This document shows, piece by piece, positions 56,169 to 64,000 of a stretch of 64,000 nucleotides of DNA. Positions within the stretch are counted from its first letter, which is position 1. Every line of letters begins with the position of its first letter. The position numbers were made by a program, and so were the translations under genes. This DNA is from Chitinophagaceae bacterium (lineage in GTDB: Bacteria; Bacteroidota; Bacteroidia; Chitinophagales; Chitinophagaceae). Under the pieces are notes generated by a model, which was not told where the DNA came from, made no database searches, and saw only the letters and a list, made by a program, of their open reading frames with translations. The stretch is from NCBI GenBank assembly GCA_016721085.1, contig JADKJI010000017.1, forward strand, positions 15,087 to 79,086. The letters run 5' to 3'.

Positions 56169-58124
56169 ATGTTTCCATCTTTCAATAGGGTATGTGTTAT
56201 TATGGGATTCCTGGTAAGCCTTCAATCGGCTGTATCTGGACAAACCATTAATCCATATCATATGAATGGCAATGCCTATCAGGAAAACTGTAACTGTTAT
56301 ACTCTCACTGATGATGTTAACAACCAATTCGGGTCTGTATGGAACATCAATAAGATTGATCTCAACCAACCATTCGATTATAAGTTCAATATCAATATGG
56401 GTTGTCGTGATAACGATGGCGCTGATGGTATTGTTTTCGTTCTGCAACCGATAAGTACCAGTTTGGGATCTTCAGGTGGAGGTTTGGGTTACTCAGGAAT
56501 TACTCCATCTATTGGTATTACTATCGATACCTGGCAAAACACCAACGATAACGACCCTGCATTCGATCATATAGCCATACATCGCAATGGCGATATCAAT
56601 CATACTTCTTCTAATAACCTTGCAGGTCCAATTCAGGCACTCGCGGGATCCGAAAATATAGAAGATTGCCAGTGGCATGTTTTCCGAATAATATGGGATG
56701 CAACAACAAAATCACTCTCTACTCAAATTGATTATAAAGACAGGTTACAGACAACTATCGACCTTGTAAATACTGTATTTAGTGGCAATCCGATGGTGTT
56801 CTGGGGATTTACTGGTTCTACGGGCGGTTCCAGAAACCGTCAACGATTCTGTACCTCCTTGAACCCGGGTATAACATCTCTCGAAGGAATTAATACCTGT
56901 TTTCCCAATGCGGTTCCTTTTACAGACAGTTCAGCCTCTTTCGGTTCCATTGTAAAATGGTATTGGAATTTCGGTGATGGAACGGTCGATTCTGTACAAA
57001 CACCCACTCCTCATATTTTTCCGGCTCCCGGTTATTATGATGTGAAATTGAATATTAAAGGAAATGATGGATGTATCTCAGATACGTTTCACCGTCTTAT
57101 CACAGTCGGGTCAAAACCGATTACTGATTTCGGTTACCAATTTCCTTTATTGTGCGAAGCTATCCCAGTAACCTTTCAGGATTCATCCATAGTTCAATAT
57201 GGAACCATCAATAGCTGGATATGGAACGTAAATGCAGGAGCAGATACAACAACAGCCGTTTCGCAATTCATTCATTCATTCAGTGAAGGGCAGCAACAGG
57301 TAAGTTTGCGCGTGCAAACTAAAGAAGGTTGTGTATCGGATCCTCTTACAAAAACTGTAAATATTTTTCCAAGGCCAGTCATAGATATCCAGGCAGATGA
57401 TGCCTGTTTTAAAGAGCCGCTAACCTTTATTTCCAATAATCTGGAACCTGCAAAACCCATAAGGCAATGGTATTGGAATTTAGGAAATGGAAAGACTGAT
57501 AGTTCATCCATTGTGCATCCTGTCTATAATAGCGGTGGCGATTACCCGATTACACTCTTTGCAATCGGTACTAATGGCTGTATTTCTGAAACTCTTACAA
57601 AAACGATAAAAATTTATTCCACCCAGGCTAATGCTGGAAGAGATACCGTAGTAGCCGATAACCAACCCGTTCAGCTTCAAGGTACAGGTGGAGTATTGTA
57701 TTCATGGTCGCCTGCTACTGGTTTGAGTAACCCAAATATTGCCAACCCCATAGCATTGGTACAACAACAAACTACCTACACACTTACTGCTTATTCACCA
57801 ATAGGATGTGCTACCACAGATGATGTGACCATCAAAGTGTTCAAAGGCCCTGCATTTTATGTTCCAAATGCATTTACACCAAACGGAGATAGCCGAAATG
57901 ATCGCTTCCGTTTTATTCCCGTGGGAATGAAACAGGTTCACCATTTCAGAATCTTTAACCGTTACGGACAAATGGTGTACACTTCTACTGATCCGCAGAA
58001 GGGATGGGATGGTACAATGAATGGAAAATTACAGTCTTCAGGTACTTTTATTTGGATGCTGGCAGGGACTGATTATACGGGAAAAGAGTATCAGTTGCGT
58101 GGGACAGTCCTTCTTATTCGTTAA
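56169..58124 (+). CDS. L-type lectin/PKD surface protein with T9SS type B (gliding motility-associated, CHU_C) C-terminal domain
   Basis: 651 residues with a signal peptide (cleavage near VSGQ). Residues about 22-235 form a bacterial L-type lectin domain (NAYQENCNCYTLTDDVNNQF, DNDGADGIVFVLQPIS, IGITIDTWQNTNDNDPAFDH). Several PKD-like domains follow (WYWNFGDGTVDSVQ; WIWNVNAGADTTT; WYWNLGNGKTDSS). The C-terminus FYVPNAFTPNGDSRNDRFRF ... RIFNRYGQMVYTS ... GKEYQLRGTVLLIR is the type B sorting signal of the type IX secretion system. It is likely a large adhesin or glycan-binding surface protein; the sugar specificity is unknown. Confidence 0.92.
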   Translation: MFPSFNRVCVIMGFLVSLQSAVSGQTINPYHMNGNAYQENCNCYTLTDDVNNQFGSVWNINKIDLNQPFDYKFNINMGCRDNDGADGIVFVLQPISTSLGSSGGGLGYSGITPSIGITIDTWQNTNDNDPAFDHIAIHRNGDINHTSSNNLAGPIQALAGSENIEDCQWHVFRIIWDATTKSLSTQIDYKDRLQTTIDLVNTVFSGNPMVFWGFTGSTGGSRNRQRFCTSLNPGITSLEGINTCFPNAVPFTDSSASFGSIVKWYWNFGDGTVDSVQTPTPHIFPAPGYYDVKLNIKGNDGCISDTFHRLITVGSKPITDFGYQFPLLCEAIPVTFQDSSIVQYGTINSWIWNVNAGADTTTAVSQFIHSFSEGQQQVSLRVQTKEGCVSDPLTKTVNIFPRPVIDIQADDACFKEPLTFISNNLEPAKPIRQWYWNLGNGKTDSSSIVHPVYNSGGDYPITLFAIGTNGCISETLTKTIKIYSTQANAGRDTVVADNQPVQLQGTGGVLYSWSPATGLSNPNIANPIALVQQQTTYTLTAYSPIGCATTDDVTIKVFKGPAFYVPNAFTPNGDSRNDRFRFIPVGMKQVHHFRIFNRYGQMVYTSTDPQKGWDGTMNGKLQSSGTFIWMLAGTDYTGKEYQLRGTVLLIR

Positions 58125-58145
58125 TACAAACAGTAATATATTTTT

Positions 58146-58206
58146 TTAACCGCAGAGACGCGGAGACGCAGGGAATTCCTCTGCGTCTCCGCGTCTCTGC
58201 GGTTAA
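58146..58206. repeat. 26-bp perfect-stem palindrome of CGCAGAGACGCGGAGACG words
   Basis: Arms 58146-58171 and 58181-58206 are exact reverse complements (ttaaccgcagagacgcggag... ), with the loop ggaattcct. Inside each arm the word gagacgc is repeated. It lies between convergent genes and may act as a bidirectional terminator. Similar GAGACGC palindromes are known as recurrent intergenic elements in several bacteria. Confidence 0.8.
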
Positions 58207-58227
58207 ATGTATTTGTATTGGCTGTTA

Positions 58228-58266
58228 ATTTTCAAATTTTCAAATTTCCAAATCTTCAAATTCTCA
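58228..58266. repeat. Iterated-word repeat (TTCAAATTT type)
   Basis: Words ttcaaattttcaaatttcc and aaatcttcaaattctcac in tandem. This is the reverse complement of the word family at 766-870. Confidence 0.5.
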
Positions 58267-58270
58267 CACC

Positions 58271-59482
58271 CTATCCTAAAAACGACAAAACAGGATACCC
58301 CTTCTTCAATATACTCACATCATCTGCACCCAACCATTTTTTCAAAAGTGTGGCATATACATTTTTGAAATCTACCTGGAATTTCAAATCGCCTTCTTCC
58401 AAATTGGTTAAGTCGGGATGTGCATTCAGCATACCTTTTTGTTTCAATGCACCGCCGATAAAGAACATATTATTTGCAGTACCATGGTCGGTGCCACCAC
58501 TGGCATTTTGTGAAACTCTTCTTCCGAATTCTGAAAACGTGGTTATTAATACATCATCGAAACGGTTATTGGCTTTCAGATCTTTTACAAATGCACTGAT
58601 GGCATCATTCATTTCAGTAAACAATCTTTTCTGTTGTCCTTCCTGTGCCACATGGGTATCAAAACTTCCTAAAGACACATAATACACTTTGGTATTGATA
58701 TCTGATAAGATCAATGAAGAGATGGTCTGGAAATTTCTGCCTAATTCTGTCGATGGATAACTGGCAGTACTGGGATGAAGCTTGCTTTGTTTAAAAATAT
58801 AATCTGCGCTACTTAAGGTTTCGGCCATGGTTTTATATAGATAATCTACAGGCCTCTCCGACTGGTTAGTCGATGGATGCTGTGAAGCTATATCCCTGAA
58901 ATATTTTTCATTAGCTGTATTGAAAAGTCTACGGGGATCTTTCATGGCTAATCCCTTTACATTATCTCCTTTCATGGCCATACTTAAAACATCATCTATT
59001 TCCAGTGCCTGAGTTGGTTTATCGCAACCGGCACATTGCGCATCAAGATAACGCCCCAGCCATCCTGTATATACATATTCATTGCTATTACTGGCGCTTT
59101 GCCAAATGTCCATGCTTCTGAAATGTGAGCGGTCGGGATTAGGATAACCAACGCCATTAAGAATTCCCAGATGTCCCTCATCGTATAAGCCCTTAAAAGC
59201 GATAAGCGAAGGATGCAGACCGGTTTCATCATTTAGTGAAAGGGCTTTTTCTTTTTGTATACCCAATTTTGGACGCGACTTATAATAGATATCGTTTCGA
59301 ACTGGTATCACCGTATTGAGACCATCGTTCCCTCCGCTAAGTTGAAGTACTACTAAAACTTTGTTCCCGGGCGGAACAAGGGCCGGACGTTCAAACGCTT
59401 TCAGGAATTTCGGCAGCAGTAATGAAGCCGTGGCCAATGATCCGGTTTGAATGAATGTTCTTCTTTTTAAAAGCATAAACAA
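58271..59482 (-). CDS. DUF1501 (sulfatase-like) exported protein
   Basis: 403 residues. N-terminus LKRRTFIQTGSLATASLLL is a twin-arginine-like signal peptide. The DUF1501 core has VVLQLSGGNDGLNTVIPVRN, LHPSLIAFKGLYDEGHLGIL, NPDRSHFRSMDIWQSA, TGWLGRYLD, GSFDTHVAQEGQQKRL, TTFSEFGRRVSQNASGGTDH and GTANNMFFIGG, recalling alkaline phosphatase/sulfatase-like enzymes. The substrate is unknown. The DUF1800 gene lies upstream on the same strand (51-base gap), the usual pairing of these families, so they probably work together. Confidence 0.9.
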   Translation of the reverse strand: MFMLLKRRTFIQTGSLATASLLLPKFLKAFERPALVPPGNKVLVVLQLSGGNDGLNTVIPVRNDIYYKSRPKLGIQKEKALSLNDETGLHPSLIAFKGLYDEGHLGILNGVGYPNPDRSHFRSMDIWQSASNSNEYVYTGWLGRYLDAQCAGCDKPTQALEIDDVLSMAMKGDNVKGLAMKDPRRLFNTANEKYFRDIASQHPSTNQSERPVDYLYKTMAETLSSADYIFKQSKLHPSTASYPSTELGRNFQTISSLILSDINTKVYYVSLGSFDTHVAQEGQQKRLFTEMNDAISAFVKDLKANNRFDDVLITTFSEFGRRVSQNASGGTDHGTANNMFFIGGALKQKGMLNAHPDLTNLEEGDLKFQVDFKNVYATLLKKWLGADDVSILKKGYPVLSFLG

Positions 59483-59533
59483 CTTTTTAAGTATCCCTGT
59501 ATTTGTTTATCGATCGACAGTGATGAAATAATT

Positions 59534-60985
59534 TTAGCATAATTGATATTCAGGGGCACTCATTAAATGAGTAGTAACCGTCATTATAAACGATTCCCTG
59601 CTGGAAGCATCTGCGTGTGCCAATAAAGTAGATTCCGGAAAACCTGTACCCGTTTGGAGCAATCTGCCACTTAGGGTACTAAGTAATTTTTCTCTTGGAA
59701 CTTTTTCAAACTGTTTTATAAAAAGGTCCCACTTTACTTCAGATGCGGTTAATTGATTGCCAAGTTTTCCCATGGCTTTATTCGGGTTATTTTTTCTTCC
59801 CATCATCTGATCGTCATCATCTTTTGGTTTCATAGATAACTCATCAGTGCCATAAATCAATTGGGGAATTCTCATCCGAAGCATTAAGGAGGAACTATCA
59901 ATCCAGGTTTTCCCACCAGGCCATCCTGCTACATTTGGTGGATAGAAAAGAATTTGGCCTAATAGTCTTTGTAATAAAAGTACAGTCTCAGGGTTTTTCC
60001 ATTCCATAGGCAAAACCCTTTGCATGCCTGCTAATAATTCTATCGGGGACTTAATTTTATTTCCAATATTTTTTGCATCATAAAACCATTCAGAGCTAAA
60101 TATAGATGCCATCAGCTCACTAATATTATAATTGCTTTGGAAGAATTTTTTTGATAGCTCATCTACTCTGGCTTCGTCCACATCCTCATTAACGAAATAG
60201 CGGTAGATTTTTTTTGTAATAAATCGGGCTGTTTGTTGTTGTGATAATAAAAGGCTAAGAATATCTTCTCCTGTAAAGTTGCCAGTTTTGCCCAACACGG
60301 TTTTCGAACCTTTATCATGTTGAAAAGGACGAAAAGCGAAATCACCCGCTAAAGTCGCCCCCCATCCCGTAAAGGCACGTGCAGCTTCTTTTATATCGTT
60401 TTCCGTATAATTTCCACGTCCCATAGTGAAAAGCTCCATCACTTCACGGGCAAAATTCTCATTAGGGTGATCTTTCTTATTCTGATTATTATTCAGAAAG
60501 TTGATCATAGCGGCGCTCTTACTTACGCCGGTAAGGAGATCACCGAAATTTCCCAGTGCATTTTTTCTGATGATATCCAATAACTGCTGCTGGTATAGAA
60601 TGTTCAGGTTGCGGCTGGCAAAATGACCATGCCAGAAAAGAGACATTTTTTCCCTCAATTGCTGGTTGCTATTGATCATTTCATTCAACCAGGAGATATT
60701 TAGACTTTTTATGTTTTCTCTCGATTGTTCTCTAAGCTGTTTCTTCTGCTCGTCAGACAATTGTCTTTTTTGCTGGTTACCCACTTCGTCAATCCCCATC
60801 ACTAACCCTTTAAGGGCCGAATCGGCCACATCTATATATTCAGGGACTTTAGCAGAAGCTTTAAACAGGGCTTTTACATATGAAGCAGAAGATGCGGAAC
60901 TGATTTCTGTGAAATCTTCAGCCATAGGACCGAATCCAGCTCTCCATAAAAGGTGCTGGTTACGAAGTTGATTGCTCACTGCCAT
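59534..60985 (-). CDS. DUF1800 family protein
   Basis: 483 residues (MAVSNQLRNQHLLWRAGFGP...). The family hallmarks are LLWRAGFGP at the N-terminus, MSLFWHGHFASRN, NQNKKDHPNENFAREVMELF, FTMGRGNYTENDIKEAARAF and TGWG, RFITKKIYRYFVNE, and the end FYPPNVAGWPGGKTWIDSSS. Function is unknown; the family always occurs next to DUF1501 proteins. No signal peptide is evident. The stretch 60986-61296 downstream of serS has no gene, only a small hairpin aggtgcg/cgcacct (61087-61108). Confidence 0.9.
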   Translation of the reverse strand: MAVSNQLRNQHLLWRAGFGPMAEDFTEISSASSASYVKALFKASAKVPEYIDVADSALKGLVMGIDEVGNQQKRQLSDEQKKQLREQSRENIKSLNISWLNEMINSNQQLREKMSLFWHGHFASRNLNILYQQQLLDIIRKNALGNFGDLLTGVSKSAAMINFLNNNQNKKDHPNENFAREVMELFTMGRGNYTENDIKEAARAFTGWGATLAGDFAFRPFQHDKGSKTVLGKTGNFTGEDILSLLLSQQQTARFITKKIYRYFVNEDVDEARVDELSKKFFQSNYNISELMASIFSSEWFYDAKNIGNKIKSPIELLAGMQRVLPMEWKNPETVLLLQRLLGQILFYPPNVAGWPGGKTWIDSSSLMLRMRIPQLIYGTDELSMKPKDDDDQMMGRKNNPNKAMGKLGNQLTASEVKWDLFIKQFEKVPREKLLSTLSGRLLQTGTGFPESTLLAHADASSRESFIMTVTTHLMSAPEYQLC

Positions 60986-61296
60986 TCGGGAATATTTTGA
61001 TTAGGACTAGCTGAAAAACGAAAAGTTTAAATACTATTTATACACCTGCTTAATAATAATTAGTTAAAATAGGTCATTAAACCTGAAGGTGCGTGCTTCC
61101 GCGCACCTAATTACCCTAATGGAAAATACTGAAAATACAATTTCCGTTAGGCACCTGTAAATATTGTGTGCAGTAGGCCACTATTTGATATAACTGTTAT
61201 TCAGTATAAATAAAAATCAACAAAAATATTTGCGATATTATTATAAGTGAGATGAATTACTGTTGATTATCATTATTGTTAATATTTGGATAAATG

Positions 61297-62574
61297 TTAC
61301 AATTTGATGATAGTTGAACCAAAATAGGGTTGAATCGCTGCTGGAATATTTATTCCTTCAGTAGTTTGGTGATTTTCGAGCAAGCAAGCTACAATTCTTG
61401 GTAAAGCAAGTGAGCTTCCGTTCAATGTATGAACGAACTGTGTTTTTCCTTTGGCATCTTTATAACGGGCTTTCATCCTGTTCGCCTGGAAACTCTCGAA
61501 ATTACTTACAGAACTAACTCCAAGCCATTTCTGCTGAGCCGCACTAAAGACTTCGAAGTCGTAAGTCTGGGCAGAAGCAACCCATATCGCCTCCGCATAA
61601 CTTTAAGATACGGTAGGGGAGTTCTAAAGACTGCACCAATTTTTCAACATGGGCTACCATTATTTCCAATACATCATAGCTATTGTCAGGATGTACTAAT
61701 TGTACTATTTCCACTTTATCGAACTGATGAAGCCTGTTTAACCCTCTTACATCTTTTCCATAACTACCAGCCTCTCTTCTAAAGCAAGGGGTATATGCAG
61801 TCATTAATATAGGCAGATCACTTTCTTTTGAAATTGTGTCGCGATAGATATTTGTTACTGGAACTTCGGCTGTAGGTGCTGAGGTAGAAATTATCTTCAG
61901 TAGCATGATACATTTGTCCTTCCTTATCAGGTAACTGGCCCGTGCCATAAGCCGAAGCTTCATTTACCTATCAATGGGGCATGAATTCTGCATATCCTGC
62001 TGCAGTATTGAATTCAAGGAAGTACTGGATTAGGCTCTTGTAATTTTGCGCGCCTTGTCCCGTGTATACTGGGAAGCCACTACCAGTAATTTTATTCCCT
62101 AACTTTAAATCAATCAGTTTGTATTTTTTATGCTAGATCCCAATGGGGGAACAGCCCCCTTCCGGTAATTTCGGAATGCACCACCTTCCTCTTACCTACG
62201 CAATACTTCTCTTCAGGGGTTTTTCCAGCAGGCACCTGTGCAGACGGAAGATTGGGAAGCAGGTAAAGTATGGCTTCAATATTTTTTTCAGCATCGCTCA
62301 GTTTTTCTGAATTCAACTGCGTTTTTAAAGCGGCTACTTCTGTTTTCAAAGCTTCCGCTTTTTCTTTCTCTCCTTTAGCCAACAATTGGCCGATATCTTT
62401 TAAGCTGCACGTTTATTTTTGCTTACAAATCTCATCCAGTTCAAATTGATATTATTTTCTTTTCTCATCCCAAAGAAGCAATTCATCCACCAATTCAGGC
62501 TGTTTGAAATTTTTAATAGCCAGAGCGTTGTTCACTAATTCCGTGTTCTGGCGAATAAATGGCACTGCTAACAT
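61297..62574 (-). CDS. serS: Serine--tRNA ligase, many frameshifts
   Basis: N-terminus from the ATG at 62574: MLAVPFIRQNTELVNNALAI then KNFKQPELVDELLLWDEKRK, the coiled-coil arm (AEALKTEVAALKTQLNSEKL), then PSAQVPAGKTPEE. The catalytic core keeps TSAPTAEVPVTNIYRDTI and motif 2 FRREAGSYGKDVRGLNRLHQ with FDKVEIVQ; the C-terminus reads DFEVFSAAQQKWLGVSSVSN, ANRMKARYKDAKGKTQFVHT and LNGSSLALPRIVACLLEN (motif 3). At least five indels occur between 61540 and 62480. The gene is essential, so these are most likely sequence errors. Length about 425 residues, normal. Confidence 0.9.
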
Positions 62575-62656
62575 AACCTTATTTTCCGCAAAGTGCAAGG
62601 ATGCCGGTCAGACGGTCAACCGGCTGAATGCCCTAGCTTTGTATAAAAATTAAGCT

Positions 62657-62972
62657 ATGATAGATGCATCCCTGATGATACAAATGTTGACCTGGCAGGT
62701 TATAAAGTGGTGAAGAACTTACGGGTAGTTAGAGGTATTACAGTTCGTTCCCGAAGTGTATTGGAAATATGGCTGGTGGTAAACGCTTTTCGGTGGCCGA
62801 ATTTCCATTTATATTGAATTGTGTGAAGAGCCAGGGAAGAAGCGCTATGCAAATGATGCAACATACACGGCAGGAAGAGGAGCCAATGCCATCATTGCCA
62901 TGCGCTATGATGCCAATGGCCGTGAATGGTGTAACTGAAGTATTGAGAAACTATGGTACTGCCGTGTGGTAG
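62657..62972 (+). CDS. YbjQ/UPF0145-family protein, frameshifted
   Basis: Reconstructed from several frames: LAGYKVVKNLRVVRGITVRS and RSV, then NMAGG, LFGGRISIYIELCEE, YANDATYTAG-like region (MMQH), GANAIIAMRYDAN, GVTEVL and YGTAV. This order matches the YbjQ/UPF0145 fold (a small pentameric heavy-metal-binding-like domain). At least four indels are needed, so neither end is exact; a TATCTTTG box at 63044 marks the next gene. Function unknown. Confidence 0.65.
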
Positions 62973-63043
62973 AAAAGAAAACAGTTACTGATTATCTTAT
63001 CTATTATTACTTCAAACAAATGACTTCCGCACCAGGAAGCATA

Positions 63044-63051
63044 TATCTTTG
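63044..63051 (+). promoter_or_regulatory. Candidate -7 box TATCTTTG
   Basis: TAnnTTTG match 17 bases before a possible ATG at 63069 that has an aaagg ribosome binding site. Confidence 0.35.
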
Positions 63052-63068
63052 CGCCATGCAAATAAAGG

Positions 63069-63390
63069 ATGACCATAAACAAGATGGGTGAGGACTGGAA
63101 ATAAAACTGGTAGAGCGTTTTGGCAGGAAGCCTGATATGGAAACCATATTGTTCCCTGATAGGTATTCAGGAATTTAGAACTACACAGAAATTTACAAAA
63201 GAACAGAAGCAAGACCTTATGCATGTGGCTGTTTGTTCCCTTTTCATACCAAGCGGATTCTATGAAATTGGAAGGGTATGATGTTGACAATTGGCCACAT
63301 TTCAAACAGTTGAAACCTTTGCCAGACATGAACGCCATTGAGCAGGAGAATTTCCTGAAGGACCATGCTGCTTTATTTCACTACTCATGA
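63069..63390 (+). CDS. Conserved protein of unknown function, frameshifted
   Basis: ATG at 63069 opens MTINKMGEDWK; further frames give KLVERFGRKPDMETILF, LIGIQEFRTTQKFTKEQKQD, LMHVAVCSLFIPSGFYEIG, and GYDVDNWPHFKQLKPLPDMN with AIEQENFLKDH. This looks like a small cytoplasmic protein known only as uncharacterised in related bacteria. At least four indels; the end is approximate, a few bases before the cyclophilin gene. Confidence 0.6.
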
Positions 63391-63409
63391 TTTTGAAAAA
63401 GATCAGCAA

Positions 63410-64000
63410 ATGAAGAAAGTATTCTTGCTTGTTATGGTATTAACTTATTTGCTTCTTGCTGCTCAGGCTGCAGAAAATGCTATTCATTTTAAGGATCCCG
63501 GAGAAAGGATGTATTGATACGGAAACAAACAAAGAAAGAGGATATGGTTATACGATTATCAGATTCCACTCCTTTACATCAGGATAATTTTCTGAAACTG
63601 GTAAAGCAACATTATTACGATAGTATACTTTTCATAGGGTGATAGAACATTTTATGATTCAAGCAGGTGATCGAACTCGAAAGAACTAAGACAAGTTATC
63701 ATTAGGAAATGGCAGTCCCTGAAGTATAACGGTTCCTGCCCGAAGATTCCGGTCTACACTTTTCCATAAAAGGGGTTATTGCAGCAGCCCGTATGGGCGA
63801 TAACGTAAACCTGAAAAGCCAGTAGCGGAAGCCAGTTTTATATCGATTCAGGGGAAAGTATATGATGACGAAGGCCTGGATTCGAGAAGTAGAGATCAAT
63901 CATTTAAAAGGAAAAGTACCCCAGGCGCACAGAGTTTATAAAACTCTTGGAAGTGCACCCCATCTCGACCAGAATTTATACAACTTTTCGGCGAGGTGGT
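63410..64000 (+). CDS. Peptidyl-prolyl cis-trans isomerase (cyclophilin type), exported, 3' end outside window, many frameshifts
   Basis: ATG at 63410 opens a signal peptide (MKKVFLLVMVLTYLLLAAQA). Downstream, in changing frames: DMVIRLSDSTPLHQDNFLKL, HYYDSILF, RVIEHFMIQAGD (cyclophilin FHRVIxxFMIQGGD), GNGSPE, GLHFHKRGVIAAARMGDN (corresponds to GxxxMAxxGxN), FYIVQGK-like and KTLGSAPHLDQN. Cyclophilins speed up proline isomerisation, here in the periplasm. The sequence needs an indel about every 60-100 bases, the worst quality in the window. The end of the gene is not in the window. Confidence 0.75.

Overview
The window looks like a chromosomal fragment of a Bacteroidota bacterium, most likely family Chitinophagaceae. 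The signs are type IX secretion (T9SS) surface proteins with PKD repeats and both known C-terminal sorting signals (2573-4965, 56169-58124), a gliding-motility ABC ATPase GldA, a Bacteroidota-type promoter box TAnnTTTG upstream of many genes, CarB without its C-terminal allosteric domain, DUF1501/DUF1800 and DUF5777 proteins, and intergenic DNA built from iterated short words. Family-level placement is inference; no rRNA or tRNA gene was seen.

Layout. 1-760: 3' end of a formimidoylglutamase-like arginase-family gene. 1011-7746: PBP4-type carboxypeptidase, a PKD surface protein, an ECF sigma factor with a membrane-anchored barrel protein, and a coiled-coil exported protein. 7748-12525: mutL (-) divergent from a GH3/serine-hydrolase fusion (+). 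12535-13600: inverted word-repeat element with a G/C homopolymer core that is probably a sequencing artefact. 13598-16312: TRIC-family channel (-) and 2-oxoacid:ferredoxin oxidoreductase alpha (+). 16386-21410 (-): outer-membrane protein, endonuclease III, a small protein, FtsB/DivIC-like protein, enolase, GldA. 21899-28915 (+): the most interesting unit, a five-gene operon for dissolved inorganic carbon (small exported protein, beta-carbonic anhydrase, SulP anion transporter, DabA, DabB). 28949-32611 (-): purH and comEC. 33077-35735 (+): conserved unknown protein, multi-pass membrane protein, NarL-type histidine kinase and response regulator. 35809-39127 (-): carB and a small protein. 39439-45455 (+): M23 peptidase, peroxiredoxin, and a redox/envelope operon of two CX4CH lipoproteins, an OB-fold protein, YceI and a DUF5777 barrel. 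45500-53538: birA (-), rsfS, ftsH, LUD protein, GGCT-like protein, lpxH, unknown exported protein, mscS (+), merR (-). 53750-58124 (+): gyrB, a 67-residue protein, and a lectin/PKD T9SS protein. 58271-62574 (-): DUF1501, DUF1800, serS. 62657-64000 (+): YbjQ/UPF0145 protein, a conserved unknown protein and a cyclophilin running off the end.

Quality caveat. Many genes are broken by single-base frameshifts, including housekeeping genes (eno, purH, gyrB, serS, korA). The breaks cluster at about 19.1-30.4 kb and 61.3-64 kb, whereas comEC, carB, ftsH and mutL read cleanly. This points to low consensus quality in those stretches rather than gene decay, so broken genes are reported as single reconstructed coding regions.

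Most distinctive non-coding signals: (i) a family of intergenic inverted repeats made of iterated 6-10 bp words, the clearest at 41170-41415; (ii) five direct repeats at a 22-23 bp period (32813-32912) upstream of the 33077 gene.
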